Notes: a model not told the origin generated them from the sequence alone. Counted from the stretch's first letter, positions 15,573 through 24,704 are shown. The stretch: DNA of 40,704 bases from Planctomycetales bacterium (GCA_027449865.1 DAIDKV010000157.1:1-40704); one strand, 5' to 3'. Numbers and translations: made by a program.

Positions 15573-17570
15573 TCAGGAATCGCCCCACCGTAGCCATTCC
15601 GAGGGGTCGGCGTCGGAGGGCATTCGCCAGTCGCCGCGTGGCGAGAGGCTGACCGTTCCCACCTTCGGCCCGTCCGGAACGCACGACCGCTTGAATTGCT
15701 GCCGGAAGAAGCGATGGTAAAACGTCCGCATTGTCCGCTCGATCACCTCGCGCGAGTACTCGCGGGTGAACTTCGCGTGCTCGGCCAGGAAGAGTATTTT
15801 CTCCGGAGCGTGGCCGCAACGGACGGTGTTGTACAGGATAAAATCGTGCAACTCGTACGGTCCGAGCATCGCCTCGGTCGATTGCTCGATCTCCCCGGCC
15901 AGCGAGGCCGGTAAGAGTTCCGGCGAGATGGTCGTCTCCACGATCGAGAGCAGTGTCCGACGCGCCGGTCCCTCGGGGAACTGGTTCATCGCCACGTATC
16001 GCACCAGGAATTGCACCAGCGTCTTCGGGATCGAACAGTTCACATTGTACATGCTCATATGGTCGCCATTATAGGTAGACCATCCGAGCGCCAGTTCCGA
16101 GAGATCGCCGGTCCCGATCACGAAGCCCTTCGACATCAGCAGGAAGGTTCGCAGCCGGGCCTGGACGTTCTCGAAGACGAGGTCGGAGCGTGCCTCGGCC
16201 GGCACTCTTGCCAGCGCGGCGCGGAAGGCTTCCAGGCCCAAACCCTCGACGTCGATACCGAACGGCCGGTGGCCCATCTCGCGGAACGCCTCTAGTGAGA
16301 GCGGCCCGATGTCGATCGTCTCCGACGAGACGCCCAGGTGCGCCATCAGGTCCAGGGCGTTTGTCCGGGTGCGCTGGGTCGTGCCGAAGCCGGGCATCGT
16401 CAGGCCGTGAATCGTCCGACGGTCACGGCCGATCAGGTCGCAGGTTGTCACGGCGACGAGCAGGGCCAGTGTCGAGTCGAGTCCACCGGATATCCCGATG
16501 TTCAGCGGAAGTTCGGGGGGAAGCTGCTCGATCCGTCGTGCCAGTCCTGCGCACTGGATGCCGAAGATCTCGGCGCACCGGCGGTGCAGTTCCGTCCCGC
16601 CGGGAACGAACGGTGTTCCGCTGACGGCGCGCTTCAATCCTGGCATCTCGGGCGAGACAGCGAACGCGATCCGGCGAAACGGCCGCATGGCCGAGAGGCT
16701 GTCGTCGAAGCTGGTCATCACGCGGCGGTCGGTGCGCAGGCGAACGACATCGACATCGGCGGTGATCGTGTACGAGTCGCGTCGGATGGGTCCGCCGTCG
16801 CCGACGCGGGGCGATTCGGTCAGCAGCGCTCCGTTCTCGGCGATCAGGCAATGGCCGCCGAAAACGAGGTCGGTGGTCGACTCGGTCGGCCCGCAGCCGG
16901 CGAGTGCATACGCGGCGACGCAACGCCCCGACTGACCGACCACCAGGTCGGTCCGATACCGGCTCTTGCCGATGGTTTCGTTGCTGGCCGAGAGGTTCGC
17001 CAGCACCGTCGCGCCGGCCATCGCCTGCAAGGCGCTCGGCGGGATGGGCACCCAGAGATCCTCGCAGACCTCCACGCCAACGACCAGGCTCGTCCCGGGC
17101 GCTTCGAAAAGCAGGTCGATCCCGAATGGGACGCGGCGGCCGTCGAGATGGATCTCGGCCGGTTCCTTGCCGACCGCCGGGCTGAACCATCGGCTCTCGT
17201 AAAACTCCTTGTAATTGGGCAGGTACTGCTTGGGGACGATCCCCAGAACCTCGCCCCCGGCGATCGCGACGCCACAGTTGTACAGACTGTTCGCGACCGC
17301 GATCGGCGCACCCACCACGACGAGCTGCCGGCCCCCGGCCGTCGCCCGCGCGACCCGGCCAATCGCGGCTCGGGCGGCGTCGAGCAGGCGGGTCTGGCCG
17401 AAGAGATCCGCGCAGGTGTAACCGGTCAGGCTAAGCTCCGGGAAGACGACGACGTCACTCTCGGGGCAGGCCGCCAGAACGCGGACGACCTCGTCGGCGT
17501 TGGCGGTCGGATCAGCGATCGCGACCCGAATCGAGACGCAGGTGATCCGAGCGAATCCGTGCCGGTTCAT
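15573..17570 (-). CDS. nadE: NAD+ synthetase, glutamine-hydrolysing
   Basis: The 665-aa protein joins an N-terminal nitrilase-fold glutaminase to a C-terminal NAD synthetase. It would make NAD+ from nicotinic acid adenine dinucleotide, ATP and glutamine, with ammonia channelled between the domains. The glutaminase triad is visible: Glu45 in VVFPELSLTGYTC, Lys114 in IVPKQYLPNYKEFYE and Cys169 in VGVEVCEDLW. The synthetase PP-loop is NIGISGGLDSTLALL, followed by GFVIGTGDLSELALGWSTY, the NaAD/ATP-binding region. The length suits the long two-domain form (about 640-690 aa). The start at 17570 gives a normal N-terminus (MNRHGFARITCVSIRVAIAD). It is divergent from the aminopeptidase gene across 237 bp. 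Confidence 0.96.
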   Translation of the reverse strand: MNRHGFARITCVSIRVAIADPTANADEVVRVLAACPESDVVVFPELSLTGYTCADLFGQTRLLDAARAAIGRVARATAGGRQLVVVGAPIAVANSLYNCGVAIAGGEVLGIVPKQYLPNYKEFYESRWFSPAVGKEPAEIHLDGRRVPFGIDLLFEAPGTSLVVGVEVCEDLWVPIPPSALQAMAGATVLANLSASNETIGKSRYRTDLVVGQSGRCVAAYALAGCGPTESTTDLVFGGHCLIAENGALLTESPRVGDGGPIRRDSYTITADVDVVRLRTDRRVMTSFDDSLSAMRPFRRIAFAVSPEMPGLKRAVSGTPFVPGGTELHRRCAEIFGIQCAGLARRIEQLPPELPLNIGISGGLDSTLALLVAVTTCDLIGRDRRTIHGLTMPGFGTTQRTRTNALDLMAHLGVSSETIDIGPLSLEAFREMGHRPFGIDVEGLGLEAFRAALARVPAEARSDLVFENVQARLRTFLLMSKGFVIGTGDLSELALGWSTYNGDHMSMYNVNCSIPKTLVQFLVRYVAMNQFPEGPARRTLLSIVETTISPELLPASLAGEIEQSTEAMLGPYELHDFILYNTVRCGHAPEKILFLAEHAKFTREYSREVIERTMRTFYHRFFRQQFKRSCVPDGPKVGTVSLSPRGDWRMPSDADPSEWLRWGDS

Positions 17571-17730
17571 GGGCCGACCACCCCGCCCAGGTCGGGCCCC
17601 ACCGGGCGATGCACGGATCGTGCAAGCGGCCCTGGAATCCTCTGGAAGGAACGGTGATAATGCGTATCCATGCTGCCTCCCGATCGATCACGTCCGGACT
17701 CTCCCCCGGCGCCGACGGTGGCCGAGTGGC

Positions 17731-17773
17731 AAGCCCGAGGCCGAGGCGCCGGGATTGGAACCGGCGCGGGCTT
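17731..17773 (+). promoter_or_regulatory. Strong leader hairpin upstream of the aminopeptidase
   Basis: AAGCCC (17731-17736) pairs with GGGCTT (17768-17773), and inside it GCGCCGG (17746-17752) pairs perfectly with CCGGCGC (17761-17767) around an 8-nt loop; a 9-nt bulge lies on the left side. It ends 34 nt before the ATG at 17808. If transcribed it would be a stable element in the 5' leader. It matches no riboswitch I know. Confidence 0.45.
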
Positions 17774-17807
17774 CGTCTCCAACCGGTTTATTCTATCAGG
17801 AACCACC

Positions 17808-20510
17808 ATGTCCCACCCGTCCCGATGGATTCGGATCGCGGTCCTGGCCCTGTTTGCCGGTGTCTCGGTCGCGGCCGAAGCGCGTGCCCAGCGCCGAAGT
17901 AGCCTGCTCGCCGCCCCGGCCCGACGCCCGTTCGCCCCGGCCGACACACCCAGAAGGCCCGAGCGGCTCCGGTTCGTCGACGTCCAGCACATCAAGGCCG
18001 AGCTGACCATCGACCCGAAGGTCCACGAAGTCCGGGGCGTTGTCACGCACACTCTTCGTCCCTTGCACCCCTTCCTCAAGTCGGTTGAGCTCGATTGCGG
18101 CAAGGATCTGAAGGTGCAGCGCGTGACGATCGGCCCCAACCGCATCGTCGGGAACTTCCGCCGCGAGGGCGACAAGTTGATTGTCGACCTCGACCATCCC
18201 CGCGGGCCCGACGATTCGTTCGACCTCGCCGTGACGTACTCCGGCTCGCCCGAGAAGGGAATGAAGTTCATCGCGCACGATCCGGCCTATCCCGACCGGC
18301 CGACGGTCGTCTGGACCCAGGGCGAGGCCGAGGAGACCCACCACTGGCTCCCCTGTTACGACTACCCGAACGACCGGGCCACCACGGAGATGATCGTCAA
18401 CGTGCCAAGGCCCTTGAAGGTTGTCTCCAACGGTGTCCTCGTCGAATCCAGGGACGGTCCCGGTTCGACGGTCACCTACCACTGGAAGATGGACGCCCCG
18501 TTCGCCAGCTACCTGATCTCACTGGCCATCGGCGACTTCGCCGTTTACCACGACCGGATCGGCGACCTTCCGATCGACTACTACGTCGCCCGGGATGTCG
18601 ACGAGGCGACCGCCCGGCGATTCATGGGGAAGACGCCGAGGATGGTTGAGTTCTTCGGCCGGGTGATCGGACGGCCCTATCCCTACGCCAAATACGCCCA
18701 GGTCTGCGTTCCTGAGTTTGGCGGTGGCATGGAGAACATCACGGCGACGACGATGACCGACGAGGCCCTTCACGACGCCATCGCCGAACTGGAGCACAGC
18801 TCCGACGGCCTGGTCGCGCACGAACTGGCGCACCAGTGGTTCGGCGACCTGCTTACCTGCAAGGACTGGTCGCACATCTGGCTCAACGAGGGCTTTGCCT
18901 CCTACTTCGGCCCACTCTACACCGAGCACGCCCTCGGCGAGGAGGAATTCCGGATCGAGATGCACCGGGAGATGGAAGGCTATCTCCGCTCCGACCGCGA
19001 TTACCGACGAGCCATCGTCGAGCCCAGGTACACCACGCCTGATGATATGTTCGATGCCGTGACCTACAACAAGGGGGCGTGTGTCCTGCACATGCTCCGC
19101 GGGCTGATCGGCGACGAGGCCTGGTGGAAAGGCATCCGCGGCTACGTCGCGAACCATGCCTTCGACGTCGTCGAGACCGATGATTTCCGACGGGCCATGG
19201 AAGTGGCCTCGGGGAAGGACCTTAAATGGTTCTTTGATCAGTGGGTTTACAAGGCCGGCTATCCCGAGCTCAAGGTCCGCTGGCGTTACGAGGACGCCGA
19301 TCGGACGGTCCGGGTTCGCATCGAGCAGACACAAACGATCAATGAGCTCACTCCCCTGTTTCGGCTGCCGACCACCCTGGAAATCGCCGAGGCCCCCGGC
19401 CGGGTTCGCTCGATCCCAATCGTGATCGACAACGAGGTGCAGGAATTCGTGATTCCCGCAACGGAACGGCCCCGACTGGTCCAGGTGGATCCCGAGGGGC
19501 GTCTCATCAAGCAACTCGACTTCCCGAAAACCGACGCCGAGAGCATCCATCAACTGCAATATGCAAGTGCCGTTCTGTCGAGGCTCGAAGCCGCGCGGTC
19601 GCTCTCCGGCCGCTCGCGCGGTCGTTCGGCGATCGTTGAGGCCATGTCGGCCGCCTGGAAGCGGGAAAAGGCCCCGTCGGCCCGTCGCGAAATGGTCGAA
19701 CACATCGCCAACGGCGACGATGCCTTCCGCCCGGCACTCGTCGAGGCCGCACGCGATCCCGAGGCGAGGGTCCGCGTCGCCGCCGTCGAGGGTCTGGCGA
19801 AGCTGGGCCGCAATCCGGCCGCCGAGGCCATCCTCCGCGCTGTCTGGGCCGACCCGAAGGAAGCCTACGGCGCCCGCAACGCGGCCCTGCGCGGACTGGT
19901 TGCCTGGAAAGTCGACGACGACCTGACGCTCCTCGATGCCGCCCTCAAGGTCCCGTCCAACCGGAACACCATCGCCGCCGGGGCGCTCGCCATGATCCTC
20001 GACGGCCCGGCCTCGAAAGCCCGAGAGACGGCCGCTCTTTACTCCCGATACGGCCAGCCCTCGGCGCTCCGGACCACGGCCCTCAGCGCCTTCCCGCGAC
20101 TGGCCAGGAACGACCCGGCCTTGCAGGAGTTGCTGATCAGCCTGGTCGACGATCCTGACCTGTCGGTCCGCCTCCGGGCCGTCTCGGCGGTGGTTGACCT
20201 CAAGCTGACCCGCGCCCTCCCGGCGCTCCAGTCCCGGCTGGATCGCGAGAGCAGCGGCTTCAGTGCCGGCCCTCGCCGTCGGCTCCAATCCGCCATCGAC
20301 ACCCTGAAAGCGGCCAGTCCTCAGCCTGCCAAACGTCGCGCCAGGACCGCAACCGCCCTTGCGAATGATCTTCCCGTCATCCGCGAACTCGAGGCGCAGG
20401 CTGCCGACCTGGAAGCCCGGGCTCGCCAGCTTCGCAGCCGGATCGCCGAGCTGAACCGATCCAGGAAGCCGGCCGACGTCAAGACGCCGGCCCCAGCCGC
20501 GACACCATGA
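17808..20510 (+). CDS. Secreted M1-family aminopeptidase with HEAT-like tail
   Basis: The 900-aa protein starts at 17808 (MSHPSRWIRIAVLALFAG, signal peptide ending near AEARAQ); upstream in-frame starts would bury the signal. The M1 domain shows the exopeptidase motif GGMENIT and the zinc site HELAHQWFGD (His338, Glu339, His342), then Glu361 eighteen residues later in WLNEGFASYF. The transition-state tyrosine is probably in DAVTYNKGACVLHML. After the catalytic part (to ~residue 570), HEAT-like repeats follow (PEARVRVAAVEGLAKLG, DPDLSVRLRAVSAVVDL). The end is a coiled-coil stretch (IRELEAQAADLEARARQLRS). It would remove N-terminal residues from peptides outside the cytoplasm. Confidence 0.93.
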   Translation: MSHPSRWIRIAVLALFAGVSVAAEARAQRRSSLLAAPARRPFAPADTPRRPERLRFVDVQHIKAELTIDPKVHEVRGVVTHTLRPLHPFLKSVELDCGKDLKVQRVTIGPNRIVGNFRREGDKLIVDLDHPRGPDDSFDLAVTYSGSPEKGMKFIAHDPAYPDRPTVVWTQGEAEETHHWLPCYDYPNDRATTEMIVNVPRPLKVVSNGVLVESRDGPGSTVTYHWKMDAPFASYLISLAIGDFAVYHDRIGDLPIDYYVARDVDEATARRFMGKTPRMVEFFGRVIGRPYPYAKYAQVCVPEFGGGMENITATTMTDEALHDAIAELEHSSDGLVAHELAHQWFGDLLTCKDWSHIWLNEGFASYFGPLYTEHALGEEEFRIEMHREMEGYLRSDRDYRRAIVEPRYTTPDDMFDAVTYNKGACVLHMLRGLIGDEAWWKGIRGYVANHAFDVVETDDFRRAMEVASGKDLKWFFDQWVYKAGYPELKVRWRYEDADRTVRVRIEQTQTINELTPLFRLPTTLEIAEAPGRVRSIPIVIDNEVQEFVIPATERPRLVQVDPEGRLIKQLDFPKTDAESIHQLQYASAVLSRLEAARSLSGRSRGRSAIVEAMSAAWKREKAPSARREMVEHIANGDDAFRPALVEAARDPEARVRVAAVEGLAKLGRNPAAEAILRAVWADPKEAYGARNAALRGLVAWKVDDDLTLLDAALKVPSNRNTIAAGALAMILDGPASKARETAALYSRYGQPSALRTTALSAFPRLARNDPALQELLISLVDDPDLSVRLRAVSAVVDLKLTRALPALQSRLDRESSGFSAGPRRRLQSAIDTLKAASPQPAKRRARTATALANDLPVIRELEAQAADLEARARQLRSRIAELNRSRKPADVKTPAPAATP

Positions 20511-20520
20511 TCGGCAACCA

Positions 20521-21498
20521 TCAAAAGCCCAGATTTCCGCCCGATCGGGCCGGCACCTCGTTCCCCAGGATGGCGGGCCTGGGGTGCCGGTCCAGGACGG
20601 CCTGGGGGTTCCGGAAGAGCGGCGGACACAACCGGACGAGCCCCTCCCAGATCCCCCCCAGCTCGCGAACAGCCGATCCGGGATGAGCCCGGGCGCGATC
20701 AACGGCCCGGTCGATTTCCTTGCGGAGCGAGACCATCCGGATCGCGCTGATCCGTCGGCTGGCTGTCACTTCGAGCAACAGCGAGCGGGTCGAAGTCAGG
20801 GCCTCGCGCCAGCGTCGACGATCGACCCCGGGCAGATCCAGCGAGACCAACGGGTCGAGCCCCGGCGCGACGCGATCCTCACCATACGAGGGAAGAATCG
20901 TCGGTCGGGGATGTCGGTCGGCGTCGCCGGTTCGGGTGTCGCGGAGGAGGAACTCGCCACGCTCCCACATCGTGTCCCAGATCGTGGCAAGCTCGGCGAC
21001 CGCCCGAGTTGGGTTCGACCGGACCCGCGCCGAGGCCCGCTGGAGCTCGTCGCGAAGGTTGCGCAGATCGTCCATGTCGAGCACGTTCGCCGAGCCGACG
21101 GTCACCAGCATGGCCCGAGTCCGCGCGACGGCGTCTCGCCACGAGCCCGGATCAACGCCGGGCGGCGTTTGCTCGGCGAAGGCGAGAACCTCGGGCGCCA
21201 CCCGCTCGGTCCCATACGCGGCACGCGCACGATATCGCTCGCGCCAGTCGTGGAAGAACGCGTAGAGGACCAGCCAGAAAACCAGGACCGCCGCGACGCC
21301 CGCCATCACAAACCGGCGCCCGGATGCACCCGGCCTCGGATCAAGCTCGGGAACCAGAACAGCCGGCCCAGACGTGGACCGAGTCGGGCTCCCACGATCG
21401 ACCGGACGAGCCGGATCGATCCGCGGCGAAGGGTCGTAGCGCACGCGACGGATCGGGTCGACCCGGCCGTCGTGCCAGCCGTTCCTTGAGCTCAACAT
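20521..21498 (-). CDS. Membrane-anchored protein with an internal duplication
   Basis: I do not recognise this 325-aa family. A proline- and arginine-rich N-terminal segment (~60 aa) is followed by one membrane helix (VMAGVAAVLVFWLVLYAFF, ~residues 64-82). The outer part contains two copies of one unit: DPGSWRDAVARTRAMLVTV with DLRNLRDELQRASARV, AVAELATIWDTMWERG and DRHPRPTIL, and then DRRRWREALTSTRSLLLEV with SLRKEIDRAVDRARAH, AVRELGGIWEGLVRLC and DRHPRPAIL. Each unit is ~95-110 residues and mostly helical. The orientation is probably N-in with the repeats outside. It is convergent with the aminopeptidase gene (10 bp apart) and 73 bp downstream of the transporter gene on the same strand, so it may share that transcript. 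Confidence 0.78.
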   Translation of the reverse strand: MLSSRNGWHDGRVDPIRRVRYDPSPRIDPARPVDRGSPTRSTSGPAVLVPELDPRPGASGRRFVMAGVAAVLVFWLVLYAFFHDWRERYRARAAYGTERVAPEVLAFAEQTPPGVDPGSWRDAVARTRAMLVTVGSANVLDMDDLRNLRDELQRASARVRSNPTRAVAELATIWDTMWERGEFLLRDTRTGDADRHPRPTILPSYGEDRVAPGLDPLVSLDLPGVDRRRWREALTSTRSLLLEVTASRRISAIRMVSLRKEIDRAVDRARAHPGSAVRELGGIWEGLVRLCPPLFRNPQAVLDRHPRPAILGNEVPARSGGNLGF

Positions 21499-21571
21499 AT
21501 CCAGGCCCCCGTCCGTTCCGTTCCTCTTCTGGAAATGTATCCAGGGAACGAGGCCACGGGAAGGCGCCGGA

Positions 21572-22732
21572 TCACGCCGGCCGCAGCGCCGGCTCTCGGG
21601 GACCAGCCGCCGCCGCGTGAGGCGAGCCGACCATCGTCGGCCGCCTCACCTCGATCGGAGACGGGCCCCCGTCGCTCGGATCCGGCCGCCGGCCGATCAG
21701 CGCGTAGGCCCCACCCGCCACTAGATGCTGGACCAGCGTGTAGAAAATGATCGGCAGCATCACCTGCGGATGATCGGCCAGAGCCATCGAGGCGAGTACC
21801 AGGCCCGTCCCGTTGTTGTTCATCCCCAGGGCAAACATCAGCGCGACCTGCCGGTCTCGCCCCACACCCAGCATCCGGGCGATGCCCCACCCGATCGCGA
21901 ATGCCAGTATGCAAAGTGTCGTCACAATCGCCACGATCAACCCGAGGAAATCGTAGTCGGGGTGAGCGATGACCTTCGGTAGCGAGATCGACGCATTCGA
22001 ATAATTGAGGGCAATCAGGACAGCCGAATTCAAGACCTTCAACCACGGCTTGGCGAAGGCGACCCGGTTTCGGCCGAGCATCCGCCCGACCGATATCCCC
22101 AGCAGCGAAGGGACCAGCACCCCGATCGCGAGAAACGATTCGGTATGGCCGCCAGCCAGCTCATGCAGGTCTTCCGAATAGTCGCCGGTCGTCACAAACC
22201 CGACCGTGTGCAGGGCCATCGGCGTCACGAGCGGGCTGAGAAACGTCGAGCCGAGGACCAGAGCCAGGCTCAACGTCATGTCGCCGTCGGCATTCTGCGA
22301 CCAGGCCGTCGACGAACCGGCGATCGGCATTGAGGCCACCAGCGCCAGACCGACGAGAATGCACTGCGCCTCGTCGGAATTCGACCAGTGCGCCATCCAC
22401 CCCGACATCGCGAGGATGTAGAGGATCGGGAAGAAGATATTCGCCGAGAGCCCGGCGACCAGCGGTCGGGGGTGACGCAGGAACCCGCCGAGTTTTGAGG
22501 TGTCCACCGCCAGCCCGGCATTGAAGAGCAGGCAAGCCAGCATCAAAAACGGCACCGAGGCTTCGGTCCGGATCGAGCCGATCCCGACCTGCCCAAGCGT
22601 CAATCCTCGAATCCAGAGGCCAAGCCCCGGCACGAAGGCCGCGGCCAGGTACGAGCCGATCAGCAGGGCGAGGAAATATTTACCCAGAAAATGGGCCGCC
22701 CGCTCCATCGGTCGCTGCGTGATTTCCATCAA
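21572..22732 (-). CDS. Bile acid:sodium symporter-family transporter
   Basis: This 386-aa membrane protein has about nine or ten hydrophobic segments. Landmarks of the BASS fold are visible: FLMLACLLFNAGLAVD in the early helices, ASMPIAGSSTAWSQNADGD in the first crossover region, and ALMFALGMNNNGTGLVLASM in the second crossover, where the sodium sites lie. Members carry organic anions (bile acids, pyruvate, pantoate and others) or arsenite-type ions; the substrate cannot be read from sequence. The C-terminal ~40 residues are polar, proline-rich and probably disordered. The adjacent start codons at 22732 and 22729 are indistinguishable. It lies downstream of the bicupin gene on the same strand (152-bp gap with a hairpin), so a link to organic-acid transport is possible but unproved. 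Confidence 0.85.
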   Translation of the reverse strand: MMEITQRPMERAAHFLGKYFLALLIGSYLAAAFVPGLGLWIRGLTLGQVGIGSIRTEASVPFLMLACLLFNAGLAVDTSKLGGFLRHPRPLVAGLSANIFFPILYILAMSGWMAHWSNSDEAQCILVGLALVASMPIAGSSTAWSQNADGDMTLSLALVLGSTFLSPLVTPMALHTVGFVTTGDYSEDLHELAGGHTESFLAIGVLVPSLLGISVGRMLGRNRVAFAKPWLKVLNSAVLIALNYSNASISLPKVIAHPDYDFLGLIVAIVTTLCILAFAIGWGIARMLGVGRDRQVALMFALGMNNNGTGLVLASMALADHPQVMLPIIFYTLVQHLVAGGAYALIGRRPDPSDGGPSPIEVRRPTMVGSPHAAAAGPREPALRPA

Positions 22733-22845
22733 TCTTCTCCGTTTGCGGGATCCGGCCGGCAGAGCCCGGCCGATCCGATCTGTTCCGCTCGAGGACCCGA
22801 GGAGAGAGAGACTCGAAGTCCCCTAATTTATTCGTGAATGTGAGC

Positions 22846-22874
22846 GCGGCGGCGACGCCTTTCCTCGCCGCCGC
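22846..22874 (-). terminator. Hairpin downstream of the bicupin gene
   Basis: GCGGCGGCGA (22846-22855) and TCGCCGCCGC (22865-22874) form a perfect 10-bp stem with a 9-nt loop, 10 bp past the stop of the minus-strand bicupin gene. It is followed on that strand by moderately AT-rich sequence without a proper T-run, so it is a candidate terminator or processing site. Confidence 0.5.
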
Positions 22875-22884
22875 TTCCGGGGCG

Positions 22885-24045
22885 TCAGGTCCCCGGCCCG
22901 TCCTTCGAGGCGATGAAGACCCGCCGCCTTGGCAGGCGGGCCACCCATTCCTCGGGGATCTGGAAGTTGTCGGCGAGGACGGCCTCGGGGTTGGCCGCCA
23001 GCCAGGTCGACAGGCTGATCTCCTGGTAGTCTCCAGAGTTGAAGCCGATCAGTACCCGGAGCGGCTCCTCGCCAATGTTCTCGATGTAATGGCCGTAGCC
23101 CCGGGGGACGTAGCCAACATCGCCCGCCTTGAACTCCTCGGCGCGAGCACGACCCTCCGAGCCAAAAACGCCGATTCGGGCCTTGCCCCGGATGATGTAC
23201 TGCCACTCATCCGCGTTGGGGTGCCAGTGGGGCTCGCGGAGTCCGCCAGGCTTGAGGTCGAGCACGACGCCGGTCATGGTCGTGGAGATCGGGAATTCGC
23301 GGGCGCTGACCCGCCGTTCCTCGCCACCGGCGAACCGTGAGTGCGGCTCCTGCGCCAGCAGCGGGTAGCGGTGCGTGGCGCTCGTGAGCTTCTGTCCTCC
23401 CTGGTGCATCCGAGGGGGATCTTGCGGCGGGATTTGTCCCTGCGCGATGTAGACCTCCTTTTTCGGGAACTTCGCGAAGGCCGAGGCGGGCAGTCCCATG
23501 GACTTCGCCAGAACCTCCGGTGGCGTATGGTGCAGCCAGTCGGTCACGCTGAACGTCCCGAATTCTGAGAAGGCGCCGTCGTCGAAGATGAGAATGAAGT
23601 GGGCGTCGCCTGGCCCGAGGCCCTGGAGCATGTGCCCGTGGCCCCGGGGAAAATACCAGACGTCGCCCGGCTCGAAGTCGTTCATCTCCGAGGCACCATC
23701 GGGTGCGATCACGGTCGTCCGGACGCGTCCCTCAAGAACGAACGCCCATTCCGCGGCGATCGCGTGCCAGTGCAGTTCGCGGATGCCGCCGGGATGCAAC
23801 CGCATCGAGACCCCAGCCAGTCCCTTCGAGACCGGCAACTCCTTGATGGTCGCCTGCCGGGCCGAGCCGCCTTCGGTCCGGTGGCCGCCCTGGCTTTCCT
23901 CCAGCGCGAAGCGGAACGAGGGAAGCTCGCCGCCGCCCTTCTCGTGGCCGCCGTACTCGGGCTCCGCTCCGGCGGCGGTCACCCCCGCCGCACTCGCCGC
24001 CAATGTCGCCGATCCCAGGAAACCTCTGCGCGATAGCTCCGACAT
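22885..24045 (-). CDS. Tat-exported bicupin, oxalate decarboxylase-like
   Basis: The start at 24045 follows GGAGG at good spacing and gives a twin-arginine signal (MSELSRRGFLGSATLAASAA); the longer upstream reading is not needed. The 386-aa protein has two cupin domains. The first has RELHWHAIAAEW and PRGHGHMLQGL, the second REPHWHPNADEWQYII and PRGYGHYIENIG, so both keep the His-x-His...Glu...His set of the two manganese sites of oxalate decarboxylase. The lid loop of the first domain reads DDGAFSEFGTFSVTDWL; in Bacillus OxdC it is SENST, and the Glu used for decarboxylation is kept here (SEFGT). It would convert oxalate to formate and CO2 in the periplasm, though other organic acids cannot be ruled out. 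Confidence 0.88.
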   Translation of the reverse strand: MSELSRRGFLGSATLAASAAGVTAAGAEPEYGGHEKGGGELPSFRFALEESQGGHRTEGGSARQATIKELPVSKGLAGVSMRLHPGGIRELHWHAIAAEWAFVLEGRVRTTVIAPDGASEMNDFEPGDVWYFPRGHGHMLQGLGPGDAHFILIFDDGAFSEFGTFSVTDWLHHTPPEVLAKSMGLPASAFAKFPKKEVYIAQGQIPPQDPPRMHQGGQKLTSATHRYPLLAQEPHSRFAGGEERRVSAREFPISTTMTGVVLDLKPGGLREPHWHPNADEWQYIIRGKARIGVFGSEGRARAEEFKAGDVGYVPRGYGHYIENIGEEPLRVLIGFNSGDYQEISLSTWLAANPEAVLADNFQIPEEWVARLPRRRVFIASKDGPGT

Positions 24046-24402
24046 GGTCGCTTCCCTCCGGTATCCGGGCCAGCCCAACCAGCCCGTTGTGCCCATGCTA
24101 TCGCGCCCCTCATCCCGGCGCCGTGGCCCCTCTTCGGGACCGTCAAGAATCGCGGCAACCGGCCGGCATGTCGGGCGCCCTCGATCCTGGCGGATCAACG
24201 GCTTCCGCATGAATCCAGGCTCAGAAGAAGACCGTCGCCTCTCGTTCGACGACTTCTCTATCCTAGGGCAGGTTCATGAGACGGGCATGAGGGCTCGATA
24301 AGATCGCGTTCATGATGACAGAAGCCAACACGGAGCCCCCAGGTGCGAGTATCATATCGGCGGGGTGGCCTCGCCTGGGCGCCCGAGAGAGGATTCCATC
24401 TC
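24046..24402. other. Divergent intergenic region
   Basis: This 357-bp gap separates the bicupin gene (minus) from the small coiled-coil gene (plus). It must hold promoters in both directions, but I found no box pair better than chance. A short direct repeat, catgagacgggcatgaggg, lies near 24275-24293. No gene is supported here; the open frame running back from the bicupin start is an upstream extension without conserved residues. Confidence 0.4.
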
Positions 24403-24648
24403 ATGAACCAAGGATCACAAGATCCGCTCGGCGACGATCCCGAGGCCAGCGCCTTCCGCGAGGCCATCGAGAAGGCACGCCGACTCGTGGCGCTGGAACT
24501 CGACCTGGCCGAGACCCGGAGGCGGCTCGCCGAGGACAGTCTTCGCATCGCCGAGGCGCAGCTCGCGCTTGCCGAGGAGCGGATTCGAGACCTGGAGGAG
24601 AAGAACGATCGCCTTCAACGCGACCTCGAATCGGCCCGGCGCGAATGA
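24403..24648 (+). CDS. Small coiled-coil protein, 81 aa
   Basis: The start at 24403 is preceded by GAGAGGA; an upstream in-frame ATG at 24343 lacks such a site. The protein is almost wholly helical and charged: ASAFREAIEKARRLVALELD, ETRRRLAEDSLRIAEAQ, LEEKNDRLQRDLESARRE. The heptad pattern suggests a coiled coil of about 60 residues, probably an oligomer or scaffold. There is no signal peptide or membrane helix. Function is unknown. It is followed by a separate promoter for the YceI gene. Confidence 0.65.
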   Translation: MNQGSQDPLGDDPEASAFREAIEKARRLVALELDLAETRRRLAEDSLRIAEAQLALAEERIRDLEEKNDRLQRDLESARRE

Positions 24649-24676
24649 TCGGGTGTCTCCAGAAACGGCCGTCGGC

Positions 24677-24704
24677 TTGACAATCAGGCCCGTTCGTTTA
24701 GAAA
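24677..24704 (+). promoter_or_regulatory. Sigma-70-like promoter for the YceI gene
   Basis: TTGACA (24677-24682) matches the -35 consensus perfectly. TAGAAA (24699-24704) matches the -10 consensus at four of six positions after a 16-bp spacer. It lies about 95 bp upstream of the ATG at 24800 and 28 bp after the previous stop, so it probably drives the YceI gene alone. Confidence 0.6.

Noticed and set aside
17711-17800. tRNA-like signals (gtggccgagtgg on one strand, ggttccaatcc on the other)
   Set aside because: The D-arm-like and T-arm-like words lie on opposite strands and there is no acceptor stem or anticodon arm; the region is better explained as a leader hairpin.
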